Shown here: piece after piece, positions 8,237 through 15,862 of the stretch
Position numbering within the stretch: position 1 is the stretch's first letter
Layout: every line of letters starts with the position of its first letter
NCBI GenBank assembly: GCA_002387845.1
Contig: DGLB01000069.1
Coordinates: forward strand, 1-39,699
Source of the DNA: Stenotrophomonas maltophilia
GTDB taxonomy: Bacteria > Pseudomonadota > Gammaproteobacteria > Xanthomonadales > Xanthomonadaceae
Direction of reading: 5' to 3'
DNA length: 39,699 bases
Program-made: the position numbers and the translations under genes
Notes under the pieces: generated by a model
Database searches by the model: none
Seen by the model: the letters and a program-made list of their open reading frames with translations, nothing else
Told to the model about the DNA's origin: nothing

Positions 8237-8259
8237 GTAGCGCCGGCCGTTGGCCGGCG
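8237..8259 (+). repeat. Single GTAG palindromic repeat (SMAG-like)
   Basis: GTAG at 8237-8240 is followed by the perfect 8-bp stem CGCCGGCC/GGCCGGCG with a GTT loop. This is the typical arrangement of a solitary SMAG element. It lies six bases from the hemC stop codon, between convergent genes. Confidence 0.65.
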
Positions 8260-8265
8260 TTTCCG

Positions 8266-9177
8266 TCAGACGGCAAGCATCTCCGCCGCGCCGCCTTCCA
8301 GCAGCGCACGCGCGACCACCTGACCCAATCCTTCCGGATCGCTGCCTGGCCCACGTGCTTCAGCGCGCACCAGCCGACCATCGGCCACACTGCCGACCAG
8401 CCCCTGCAGGAACAGGTCCTCCCCTTCCCACTGCGCGAACCCCGCGACGGGCACGTGGCAGCTGCCGTGCAGCGCGCGGTTCATGGCGCGCTCGGCTTCC
8501 ACGCAGGTCCGCGTCGGTGCGTGGTCCAGCGCGGCAAACAGCGCCATCACCTGCGCGTTGCTGCCATCGCACTCCACTGCCACCGCGCCCTGCGCCGGTG
8601 CCGGCAGCCACTGCGGCGCGCGCAGCCGGGCCACAATGCGCTCGCCCAGCCCCAGCCGCTCCAGCCCGGCCACCGCCAGCACGATGGCGTCATAGCCACC
8701 GTTGTCGAGCTTGGCCAGCCGGGTGTTGACGTTGCCACGCAGGTCCAGCAGCTGCAGGTCCGGGCGCAGCGCGCGCAGCTGGGCCTGCCGCCGCAGCGAC
8801 GAGGTACCCACGCGTGCGCCGATCGGCAACGCGTCCAGCGAGGCATACAGGTTGGAAATGAAGCCATCGGCCGGGTCATGCCGCAGCAGCATCGCCGGCA
8901 GCGCGAACGGTGCGTCCAGCTCCATCGGCACGTCTTTAAGCGAGTGCACCGCGCAGTCGGCCTCACCGCGCAACATCGCCAGCTCCAGCTCTTTCAGGAA
9001 CAGGCCCTTGCCGCCGATGGCAGCCAGAGAGCGGTCCAGTACTTCGTCACCGCGGGTGCTCATCGGCACCAGCACCACGTTCAGCCCGGGGTGCGCCTGG
9101 CGCAGGCGGTCGGCAACGTGTTCGCTCTGCCACAGGGCAAGCGGGCTCTTTCGGGTGGCGATGCGCAGGGTGTCCAT
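8266..9177 (-). CDS. hemC: Hydroxymethylbilane synthase (porphobilinogen deaminase)
   Basis: A 303-residue cytosolic enzyme that joins four porphobilinogen units into hydroxymethylbilane in tetrapyrrole (heme) synthesis. It carries the substrate-binding Arg segments (RIATRKSPLALWQ and GTSSLRRQAQL), catalytic Asp82 in HSLKDVP and the dipyrromethane-cofactor Cys240 in HGSCHVPVAGF. Length is normal (E. coli 313). It follows algR by 46 bases in the same direction, the same order as the algZ-algR-hemC region of Pseudomonas aeruginosa. hemD is not downstream here, because the next gene is convergent. Confidence 0.97.
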   Translation of the reverse strand: MDTLRIATRKSPLALWQSEHVADRLRQAHPGLNVVLVPMSTRGDEVLDRSLAAIGGKGLFLKELELAMLRGEADCAVHSLKDVPMELDAPFALPAMLLRHDPADGFISNLYASLDALPIGARVGTSSLRRQAQLRALRPDLQLLDLRGNVNTRLAKLDNGGYDAIVLAVAGLERLGLGERIVARLRAPQWLPAPAQGAVAVECDGSNAQVMALFAALDHAPTRTCVEAERAMNRALHGSCHVPVAGFAQWEGEDLFLQGLVGSVADGRLVRAEARGPGSDPEGLGQVVARALLEGGAAEMLAV

Positions 9178-9223
9178 GCCGCCATTATCGCCGCAACAGG
9201 TGCGGCGACCAACGGCCAGGGTG

Positions 9224-9952
9224 TCACAGGTGCTTGAGCTCCTGCTTCAGGCTGGCCACGCAGCGGCGGCTGACCTCCAGCGGTGCCTTGCCATGCCGCA
9301 GCACCGCCTGTACCTGTCCACCGCCATTGCGGCGCAGTTCCACCAGCTCGTGGCGGGCGACCAGGCAGTTGCGGTGGATGCGCACGAAGCGGCTGGCGAA
9401 CTCTTCTTCCAGTGACTTCAGCGACTCCTCAATCAGGTCTTCGCCACGCGCATGGTGCACCACCACGTATTTTTCCTCGGCCTGCAGGTAGTGGATGTCT
9501 TCCACTGGAATCAGCCGCAGGCTGCCGCGCAGGCGTGCGCATAACAACGTGCGGGCCTGCTGGCTGGGGGTGCTGGGCTGCCCATTGCGCCCGGCCAGGA
9601 ACGTCTGCGCACGCTCAAGGGCAGCGGCCAGACGTTCAGCGCGCACCGGCTTCATCAGGTAATCGATCGCCGCCGCCTCGAACGCCGACAGGGCGTGGGC
9701 GTCGTAGGCCGTGCAGAACACCACGGCCGGGCGCGGATCGAAGGTGGCCAGATGGCGCGCGGCTTCCAGCCCGTCCAGCCCCGGCATGGCGATGTCGAGC
9801 AGCACCAGGTCAGGCTGCAGTTCGGCGCAGGCATGCAGGGCCTGTTCGCCGTTTTCCGCTTCGGCCACCACCTCCACTCCCGGCAGTTCACCCAGCAGGC
9901 TGCGCAACCGCTCGCGCGCCAGCGGCTCATCGTCGGCAATCACCACTCTCAA
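9224..9952 (-). CDS. algR: LytTR-type response regulator (AlgR-like)
   Basis: A 242-residue two-component regulator. The receiver domain (about 1-115) has the acidic pair in IADDE, phospho-acceptor Asp53 in LLLDIAMPG and conserved Lys in YLMKPV. The C-terminal LytTR domain (about 140-242) has the RLIPVEDIHYLQAEEKYVVV and FVRIHRNCLV signatures and binds DNA. An upstream ATG at 9994 would add 14 residues with no ribosome site. The TTG at 9952 has GAGGAAA at a good distance and starts directly on the receiver fold, so it is preferred. It lies 10 bases after algZ, its probable kinase. In Pseudomonas AlgR controls alginate, twitching and virulence; targets here are unknown. Confidence 0.88.
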   Translation of the reverse strand: MRVVIADDEPLARERLRSLLGELPGVEVVAEAENGEQALHACAELQPDLVLLDIAMPGLDGLEAARHLATFDPRPAVVFCTAYDAHALSAFEAAAIDYLMKPVRAERLAAALERAQTFLAGRNGQPSTPSQQARTLLCARLRGSLRLIPVEDIHYLQAEEKYVVVHHARGEDLIEESLKSLEEEFASRFVRIHRNCLVARHELVELRRNGGGQVQAVLRHGKAPLEVSRRCVASLKQELKHL

Positions 9953-9962
9953 GCAGGTTTCC

Positions 9963-11009
9963 TCACGGCAGGGGCACTGTGATGTCACAGGCATAGTAGC
10001 CGTCGTTCCAGTCCCCCGTCATCCGCGCGCCGGGCCCGTAGCGCCAGGCCAGGCGATGGGCGATGTTGCGCTGGGCATGCCCGGCCCCGTGCGCCAGCGG
10101 CAAGGCCCGCGCCTGCGGGTCCGGCGCAGGATTGCGTACGGTGATGCGCAGCTGGTTGCCCTCGCAACGCAGTGCGATGACGATGGTGCCCCCGGCCGGC
10201 AGGCGCGAGATGCCGTGCAGCACCGCATTCTCGACCAGCGGCTGCAGTACCAGCCGTGGCATCGGCAGCGACCAGGGCAAGGGTTCTTCGCGCAGCCACT
10301 GCACCTGCAGGCGTTCGCCCACGCGCAGTGATTCAATCGAAAGATAGGCTTCGGCCAGTTCGCATTCGGCCTGCAGGGTGGAGTCACCCTCGCCCGCCCC
10401 CAGCGCCGCGCGGAACAGGTCGGACAGATCCAGCACCGCACGTTCGGCCACCACCGGGTCGCGCCGGACCAGGCTGGCGATGAGGTTCATGCTGTTGAAC
10501 AGGAAATGCGGACGGATGCGTGCCTGCAGCGCATCGGCCTGGGCGCGTGCGTTGGCCACGGTCTGCGCGCTCCAGCGGTCGGCGACGTAGAAGTAGCGCA
10601 ATGCCAGCGCCACGATCAGCGCGGTAACCGTGGCGCAGCCCAGCGTGAAGCGCCAGAAACCGACATCGGAGGTGAAACCGGACGTGCCCAGCGCGTCATA
10701 CAGCGCATGCACGATGCCGGTGCACACCGCCGCGATCAGTGCGGCGGCCGCCACCACCACCACGGTGCCCAGTGCTTCGGGTAATCGCGAAAGCGGCTGG
10801 CGTGCCGCGCACAGGCTGACCGTGACCGCCAGCGCCAGCCACAGGGCCAGGCCGCTGGCCGACAGGAAGTCCGACAGCCCCCATTGCCGGCTGCCATCCG
10901 GTGCCAGCGCGACCACCACCACCACCAGCTCGGCCAGGCCCAGCATCGCGCCCAGCCGCGGCAGGCGGCACAGGTCCGGCAACCAGGACTGCTGGCGCGG
11001 ATCGTTCAT
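9963..11009 (-). CDS. algZ: LytS/AlgZ-type sensor histidine kinase
   Basis: A 348-residue inner-membrane kinase with four predicted membrane segments in residues about 20-140. A His_kinase domain (PF06580 type) follows, with phospho-acceptor His168 in the conserved ARIRPHFLFNSMN. A GHKL ATPase end carries the N-box LVENAVLHG. This subfamily lacks the usual HisKA dimer box. The ATG at 11009 overlaps the esterase stop in ATGA; a longer in-frame extension would run inside the esterase gene in another frame and is rejected. It should phosphorylate the adjacent AlgR-like regulator. In P. aeruginosa, whether the homologue (FimS/AlgZ) acts mainly as a kinase or a phosphatase is debated, so its enzymatic balance is uncertain. 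Confidence 0.86.
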   Translation of the reverse strand: MNDPRQQSWLPDLCRLPRLGAMLGLAELVVVVVALAPDGSRQWGLSDFLSASGLALWLALAVTVSLCAARQPLSRLPEALGTVVVVAAAALIAAVCTGIVHALYDALGTSGFTSDVGFWRFTLGCATVTALIVALALRYFYVADRWSAQTVANARAQADALQARIRPHFLFNSMNLIASLVRRDPVVAERAVLDLSDLFRAALGAGEGDSTLQAECELAEAYLSIESLRVGERLQVQWLREEPLPWSLPMPRLVLQPLVENAVLHGISRLPAGGTIVIALRCEGNQLRITVRNPAPDPQARALPLAHGAGHAQRNIAHRLAWRYGPGARMTGDWNDGYYACDITVPLP

Positions 11010-11674
11010 CCGAAGTGCCTGTCCAGCCAATCGCCCAGCGCCTGGATCTCTTCGGCGCAGACCTGGTGGGCCATGAAGTAGGAATGCCACTCCAGCGGGA
11101 AGCCGATCTCCTTCAACGCCTTGGCGCTGTGTACGGCGATGTTCTGTCCAATCACCGGATCTTTCTGCCCATGCGCCATGAACACCGGCGGCAGCGGGCC
11201 TTCCGTCGCGGCGGACGCCGCAGCGGCCTCGGCGTCCGGCAGGTAGGTGGACAGGGCAATCAAGCCCGCCACCGGCCAACGGCGACGCAACGCGGCGCTG
11301 AGCACGATGGCTCCCCCCTGCGAGAAACCGGCCAGCAGGATGCGTTCAACCGGAGTGCCGCGCGCGATTTCCGCTTCGATCAGGCCGTCGAGCAGGTGCA
11401 CCGAGGCGGCTACACCGGCGCTGTCAGCACGCGACTTGAAGTCCATGCTGACAATGTCGTACCAGGCACGCATGCGTACGCCGTTGTTGATCGTGATCGG
11501 TGTCACCGGCGCATGCGGAAACACGAAGCGGATTGCCGGCCAGTGTTCGCGCACGAGTTCGGGCACGAGGGGGGCGAAGTCATGGCCGTCGGCCCCCAGG
11601 CCATGCAGCCAGATCACCGACCACTGCGGATCCGGCCCGGTTTCGTTGACGACGGTTTCCAGCGGCTGCGACAT
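11006..11674 (-). CDS. Carboxylesterase / phospholipase (alpha/beta hydrolase, PF02230 type)
   Basis: A 222-residue cytosolic serine esterase. The triad is Ser118 in GFSQGG, Asp172 in GQKDPVI and His203 in FMAHQV. The oxyanion region is WLHGLGADGHDF. It matches bacterial EstB-like and eukaryotic acyl-protein thioesterase homologues, which cleave short-chain acyl esters and thioesters. There is no signal peptide. GGAGA lies eight bases before the ATG and is buried in a predicted hairpin (see 11682-11706). Its stop codon overlaps the algZ start, so it leads the esterase-algZ-algR(-hemC) run. The physiological substrate is unknown. Confidence 0.88.
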   Translation of the reverse strand: MSQPLETVVNETGPDPQWSVIWLHGLGADGHDFAPLVPELVREHWPAIRFVFPHAPVTPITINNGVRMRAWYDIVSMDFKSRADSAGVAASVHLLDGLIEAEIARGTPVERILLAGFSQGGAIVLSAALRRRWPVAGLIALSTYLPDAEAAAASAATEGPLPPVFMAHGQKDPVIGQNIAVHSAKALKEIGFPLEWHSYFMAHQVCAEEIQALGDWLDRHFG

Positions 11675-11681
11675 CGGGCAT

Positions 11682-11706
11682 CTCCAGGGGGTCTGGAGGC
11701 ATTATG
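11682..11706 (-). promoter_or_regulatory. Candidate -10 and SD-sequestering hairpin of the esterase-algZR operon
   Basis: Reading leftward, CATAAT (11701-11706) resembles a -10 hexamer; no good -35 is seen. CTCCAG then pairs with CTGGAG around an ACCCC loop (11682-11698). The second arm contains the GGAG ribosome site of the esterase. The pairing is seen directly; repression of translation is inference. Confidence 0.35.
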
Positions 11707-11754
11707 CCCGGTGGGATCACGCGGGACGCGCATCGCGTGTCTCGCGTGGAACCG

Positions 11755-13662
11755 TCACCCGTGCGCGGTGCGCTCGGCCGCCTTCCGGCGCAGTTCGGCC
11801 GCGCGCACGAGGATGGTCGGCGGGTTGACCTCTTCGGGAATGTCCATCAGGCCCAGGCGGCGCAGGAAGGTGCCCGCGCGACGGTCCGAGGTCAGGGCCA
11901 CCACCGGGATGGCCAGCACCATGCCCACCACCACCGGTGCCATCCATGCCGCCAGCGACGGCGACACCGCATACGCCAGCACGCCCATGAACAAGCCGAA
12001 CACGCTCAGCCCGCCGTAACCACGAATCAGCGCCGGCCAGGAAATGCCGCCGTCATCGCGCTGCTGCGCGTCCCAGCCGGAGTCTTTGCCCGCAAGCACT
12101 TCGGCCACACCGCGCGACTGCACGTACATCACCACCGGGGCCATCAAAGCGGCCAACAGGGTTTCCAGCAGCATCGAGATGAGCGCACGGATCGCGCCGC
12201 CGCAGCCCCGGCGTTCCACCGGATCAAGCAGCATCGCCAGATAGCCGAGCACCTTCGGCAGCAGCAGCACCGCCATGGTGATCGCGAACATGCGGATGAC
12301 CTTTTCCTCGTCCTGCGCACGCCAGTACAACTGCGGCGAGATGTGCAGCACCTCGTTGAAGTCGATGCCGCCCTGGAACAGCGGGATGGCGATGCCGATC
12401 AACATCAGCATGCCCCACATCGGCGCAGTGAAGTAATGGCCGATGCCGATCATCATGTGCATGCGGCTGACCCAGTGCAGCCCCTTGGACGCGACGACCT
12501 TGGCATGCTGCAGGTTGCCCTGGCACCAGCGACGGTCGCGCACCAGCATGTCGGTCAGCGTCGGCGGCCCTTCTTCGTAGCTGCCCTTCAGGTACGGCAC
12601 CATGTGCGTGGCCCAGCCACCGCGCCGCATCAGCGCCGCCTCGACGAAGTCATGGCTGAGCACGTGGCCGCCGAACGGCTGACGGCCCGGTAACGGTGGC
12701 AGACCCGCATTCTCGGCGAAGGCCTGGGTGCGGATCACCGCGTTGTGGCCCCAGTAATTGCTTTCCGCACCATGCCACCACGCCACGCCACGGCCGATCA
12801 CCGGGCCATACACGCGGCCACCAAACTGCTGCATGCGCGCGAACAGGGTGCGTCCGCCGATCACGGCCGGCAGGGTCTGGATCAGCCCCACGTCCGGGTT
12901 GTGTTCCATGCCGGCCACCAGCCGGACGATGGTGTCACCGGTCATCAGACTGTCGGCGTCCAGGATCAGCATCTGCGGGTAGCCGCCACCAAAGCGGCGC
13001 ACCCAGTCGGCGATGTTGCCGGCCTTGCGCCCGCTGTTGTCACCACGGCGGCGATAGAACAGACGGTCATGCCCGTTGACCGCATCGCACAGCTCGGCGA
13101 ATGCCTGCTCCTCGGCCGCGCCGATGTCCTCGCGGCGGGTATCGCTGAGCACGAAGAAATCGAACTGTTCCAGCTGCCCGGTTTCCGCCACCGACTCGTA
13201 GATCGCCTGCAGGCCGGCCAGCAGCCGGCGCGGATCTTCGTTGTAGGTGGGCATCAACAACGCGGTGCGGGTATGCACCTGCGGCAGCGGTTCGTCCGGG
13301 TCGATCCCCAGCTTGTAGCCACGGTCGAACACGGCGGTGAGGAAGCCCGCCAGCGCGCCCGCGAAAGACAGCGCGATCCAGGCAAACAGGGCCACGAACA
13401 GCACCAGCAGACACGCTTCCAGCACGCTGATGCCATTGCTGGCCAGCACCTTCCACATCATCGCGGTCGCCGCCGCGGTCATGGCGGCGGTGCCACCCAG
13501 GATGTAGAAGCGACGCAGCGCCATCATGCGCGGCGCGGTGCGCTGTTTCGGCACCTGCAGGCGGCCTTCGCGGAAGCTCTGTTCCGGCATGGCCATCGGC
13601 ACTTCAGGCGGCAGCACGGAGCGGCCCGCGTCGATCACGACGTTGACGGTCTGCACACTCAT
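11755..13662 (-). CDS. opgH: Glucans biosynthesis glucosyltransferase H
   Basis: A 635-residue inner-membrane GT2 enzyme that polymerises UDP-glucose into osmoregulated periplasmic glucan backbones. Two N-terminal membrane helices (about 50-110) precede the cytosolic catalytic domain. Its motifs are LMPTYNED, the metal-binding DADS, the acceptor region SHDFVEAALMRRGG and the QxxRW-type RRWCQGN. About five C-terminal helices follow. It is shorter at both ends than E. coli OpgH (847) but has the usual catalytic core. No opgG is adjacent. The ATG at 13662 is the natural start; a repeat-flanked palindrome lies 41 bases upstream. Downstream genes start 80 bases away. Confidence 0.93.
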   Translation of the reverse strand: MSVQTVNVVIDAGRSVLPPEVPMAMPEQSFREGRLQVPKQRTAPRMMALRRFYILGGTAAMTAAATAMMWKVLASNGISVLEACLLVLFVALFAWIALSFAGALAGFLTAVFDRGYKLGIDPDEPLPQVHTRTALLMPTYNEDPRRLLAGLQAIYESVAETGQLEQFDFFVLSDTRREDIGAAEEQAFAELCDAVNGHDRLFYRRRGDNSGRKAGNIADWVRRFGGGYPQMLILDADSLMTGDTIVRLVAGMEHNPDVGLIQTLPAVIGGRTLFARMQQFGGRVYGPVIGRGVAWWHGAESNYWGHNAVIRTQAFAENAGLPPLPGRQPFGGHVLSHDFVEAALMRRGGWATHMVPYLKGSYEEGPPTLTDMLVRDRRWCQGNLQHAKVVASKGLHWVSRMHMMIGIGHYFTAPMWGMLMLIGIAIPLFQGGIDFNEVLHISPQLYWRAQDEEKVIRMFAITMAVLLLPKVLGYLAMLLDPVERRGCGGAIRALISMLLETLLAALMAPVVMYVQSRGVAEVLAGKDSGWDAQQRDDGGISWPALIRGYGGLSVFGLFMGVLAYAVSPSLAAWMAPVVVGMVLAIPVVALTSDRRAGTFLRRLGLMDIPEEVNPPTILVRAAELRRKAAERTAHG

Positions 13663-13691
13663 GCGCGGCTACCCTGCGCGGGTTCTGTCAG

Positions 13692-13737
13692 GTCGCTGCC
13701 GGAAACGGCGCGCCGTTTGTGTCTGTCACTGCCGGAA
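13692..13737. promoter_or_regulatory. Repeat-flanked palindrome upstream of opgH (candidate operator)
   Basis: A perfect 16-bp palindrome, AAACGGCGCGCCGTTT, is at 13703-13718. It is bracketed by two direct 13-base repeats, GTCGCTGCCGGAA (13692-13704) and GTCACTGCCGGAA (13725-13737), which differ at one position and are 33 bases apart, about three helical turns. The block ends 30 bases before the opgH start codon. The pattern suits cooperative binding of a regulator. Confidence 0.45.
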
Positions 13738-13865
13738 CCCACGTACTCTCCACGCCGCTGAGCCGAAAAATGCGGCCCAGCATAGGGGGGCAAATGTAAG
13801 GTGGGCGCGAAGAGGCGCAGGCGGCCTTGCCGCCCATTCAGCTTTGCACGCGACCGTCGGCCGTC

Positions 13866-13886
13866 AGCCCTTGTGGCACAAGGGCT
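13866..13886. other. Stem-loop beyond the small gene
   Basis: AGCCCTTGT pairs perfectly with ACAAGGGCT around a three-base loop, 24 bases past the stop of the small leftward gene. No U-run follows on either strand. It could end that transcript, or begin a structured opgH leader. The 562-base opgH-sulP gap otherwise holds only the small gene, its candidate promoter and the opgH palindrome. Confidence 0.35.
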
Positions 13887-13910
13887 CCCTATTCAGGATG
13901 TCAGTACCGG

Positions 13911-14090
13911 TCAGGCTGCCGGGGATGGCACAGCCACGTCCGGGGCCACCGGCAAACGCGCCAATGCGCGCGAAGCGGCCAGGGAGAACTGCTGCTGGGC
14001 CAGCAGGTGCTGGGCCTGGGTGGCGACGGGACAAGGGGCGATGCACGGACCGGCCTGGGGCCGCTCGGGCGACGTCACTACGCTGGACAT
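13911..14090 (-). CDS. Small hypothetical protein (59 residues)
   Basis: A short reading frame starting MSSVVTSPERPQAGP and ending VAVPSPAA. It is rich in Ala, Gln and Pro, with a likely helical stretch ATQAQHLLAQQQFSLAASRA. There is no signal peptide or membrane segment. GAGAG nine bases upstream is a weak ribosome site. A candidate promoter (14154-14183) and a downstream hairpin (13866-13886) bracket it, which favours a real gene. I do not recognise it. In this high-GC genome an open frame of this length can arise by chance, so the call is tentative. Confidence 0.4.
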   Translation of the reverse strand: MSSVVTSPERPQAGPCIAPCPVATQAQHLLAQQQFSLAASRALARLPVAPDVAVPSPAA

Positions 14091-14153
14091 GTTCTGACTC
14101 TCGTTTCCTTTCAATGTGCAGCCGCCGGGCTCCCCGCCCGACGGAATGCGCAC

Positions 14154-14183
14154 CCTATAGGAAATTCGGGACGAATGTGTGAC
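14154..14183 (-). promoter_or_regulatory. Candidate sigma-70 promoter for the small gene
   Basis: On the minus strand GTCACA (14178-14183, four of six -35 bases) and TATAGG (14154-14159, four of six -10 bases) are 18 bases apart. They lie about 65 bases before the small gene's start, in a locally AT-richer patch just after the sulP stop. The match is moderate. Confidence 0.3.
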
Positions 14184-14224
14184 GGCGGCGGCGTTACCCT
14201 CGCCGTCGCATCTTGTAAGCGATT

Positions 14225-15691
14225 TCAGTGCAGGCTGGCGCTGCCGCTTGGCCGCGCTACGCGATCGATCAGGGTCTGGCTGGCCTCGTTGAGGCCGATG
14301 ACCTCCACGCGGGACCCGTGCCGGCGCAGCTTTTCCGTTACCTGCTCGAGTGCGCCGACGGCGCTCAGGTCCCAGAAGTGCGCGTGGGTAAGGTCGATCA
14401 CCACCTCGGGCGCGGCGTGCTGCAGGTCGAAGCTGGCAGCGAACTGCCCGGCCGAGGCGAAGAACACCTGGCCGCGCACGGTGTAGACCTGCGTGCCGTC
14501 TTCGTCGACGGCGTCACTGACCTGCAGCATCCGGCCGACCTTGCGCGCGAAGAACAGCGCAGAAAGCAGCACGCCGGTGAGCACGCCCTTGGCCAGGTCA
14601 TGGGTAGCGACGGTGACCACCACGGTGGCCAGCATCACCACCGACGAGCTCTTCGGGTGCGTGCGCAGCTCGACGAACGAACGCCAATGGAAGGTGCCGA
14701 TGCTGACCATGATCATCACCGCGACCAGGGCGGCCATCGGGATCTGCCTCACCCATTCCGAACCGTAAACCACCAGCAACAGCAGCAGCACACCGGCGAC
14801 CAGGCACGACAGCCGCCCGCGCCCACCGGATGACACGTTGATCACCGACTGGCCGATCATCGCGCAGCCGCCCATGCCGCCGAACAGGCCGGCGGTGATG
14901 TTGGCCAGCCCCTGCCCTGCGCATTCGCGGTTGCGCTGGCTGGGGGTGTCGGTCATGTCCTCGACGATCTGCGCGGTCATCATCGACTCCAGCAGTCCCA
15001 CCACCGCCAGCGTGGCCGACACCGGCAGCAGCAGGCGCAGGGTGTCCCAGGTCCACGGCACCTCAGGCAGGAAGAACGTGGGCAGGCTGTCGGGCAGCGC
15101 CCCCATGTCGCCCACCGTGCGGATGTCCCAGTGCAGCCCGATCGACAGCGCGGTGAGCACCACGATGGCGACCAGCGCCGACGGCACCGCGCGGGTGACG
15201 CGCGGCAGCAGGTAGATGATCCCAAGCCCGGCGGCGCACACCGCCCAGACCTGCCACGAACGCCCGATCAGCTCGGGCATCTGCGCCAGGAAGATCAGAA
15301 TGGCCAGTGCGTTGACGAAGCCGGTAATGACCGAACGCGACACGAAGCGCATCAGCGCGCCCAACCTGAGCGCACCGGCAATCACCTGCAGCACACCGGC
15401 AAGAATGGTCGCGGCCAGCAGGTACTGCAGGCCGTGGTCCTTGACCAGGTCCACCATCACCAGCGCCATCGCCCCGGTGGCGGCCGAGATCATGCCCGGG
15501 CGGCCACCGGCAATGGCGGTGACCACTGCGATGCAGAACGAGGCGTACAGGCCGACCTTGGGGTCAACCCCGGCGATGATCGAAAACGCGATGGCTTCGG
15601 GAATCAGGGCCAGCGCGACGACCGCACCGGACAGCAGATCGCCGCGGACATTACCGAGCCATTGCTGGCGCAGCGGATAGGAAACAGACAT
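14225..15691 (-). CDS. SulP-family anion transporter with C-terminal STAS domain
   Basis: A 488-residue inner-membrane protein of the SLC26/SulP family, moving sulfate, bicarbonate or a similar anion. About 10-12 membrane segments span residues 15-385. The family signature region ALALIPEAIAFSIIAGVDPKVGLYASF is near the N-terminus, with GMGGCAMIGQSVINVSSGGR in the core. A STAS domain occupies about 395-480 (VVIDLTHAHFWDLSAVGALE). The region between it and the next gene has a palindrome but no clear terminator. It sits 171 bases downstream of the stressosome operon and reads the same way, so read-through is possible. The transported anion cannot be told from sequence. Confidence 0.9.
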   Translation of the reverse strand: MSVSYPLRQQWLGNVRGDLLSGAVVALALIPEAIAFSIIAGVDPKVGLYASFCIAVVTAIAGGRPGMISAATGAMALVMVDLVKDHGLQYLLAATILAGVLQVIAGALRLGALMRFVSRSVITGFVNALAILIFLAQMPELIGRSWQVWAVCAAGLGIIYLLPRVTRAVPSALVAIVVLTALSIGLHWDIRTVGDMGALPDSLPTFFLPEVPWTWDTLRLLLPVSATLAVVGLLESMMTAQIVEDMTDTPSQRNRECAGQGLANITAGLFGGMGGCAMIGQSVINVSSGGRGRLSCLVAGVLLLLLVVYGSEWVRQIPMAALVAVMIMVSIGTFHWRSFVELRTHPKSSSVVMLATVVVTVATHDLAKGVLTGVLLSALFFARKVGRMLQVSDAVDEDGTQVYTVRGQVFFASAGQFAASFDLQHAAPEVVIDLTHAHFWDLSAVGALEQVTEKLRRHGSRVEVIGLNEASQTLIDRVARPSGSASLH

Positions 15692-15776
15692 GTGCGAACT
15701 CCCGCGCCGGCGTCATGCACGGCGCTTATGTGATGGATCAACCCTTTCCTGGCCCCGTGGCTGGCAGCGGCACGGG

Positions 15777-15791
15777 CACGTCGTCGACGTG
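15777..15791. promoter_or_regulatory. 15-base palindrome upstream of the SulP gene
   Basis: CACGTCG-T-CGACGTG is a perfect 7-1-7 inverted repeat, 85 bases upstream of the transporter start codon and downstream of the stressosome operon. It could be an operator. No promoter hexamers could be placed with confidence. Confidence 0.3.
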
Positions 15792-15862
15792 GTTTCAGGG
15801 TGGGGTCATCACACGGTTCCGGGCAGCATCAGAGGGCGCGCAGGATACCGCACCCCCGCAGG

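Noticed and set aside
12745..13761. Rightward open frame opposite opgH
   Set aside because: High-GC third-position bias opens antisense frames; the His/Arg/Gln-rich product has no recognisable fold, while opgH motifs are clear.
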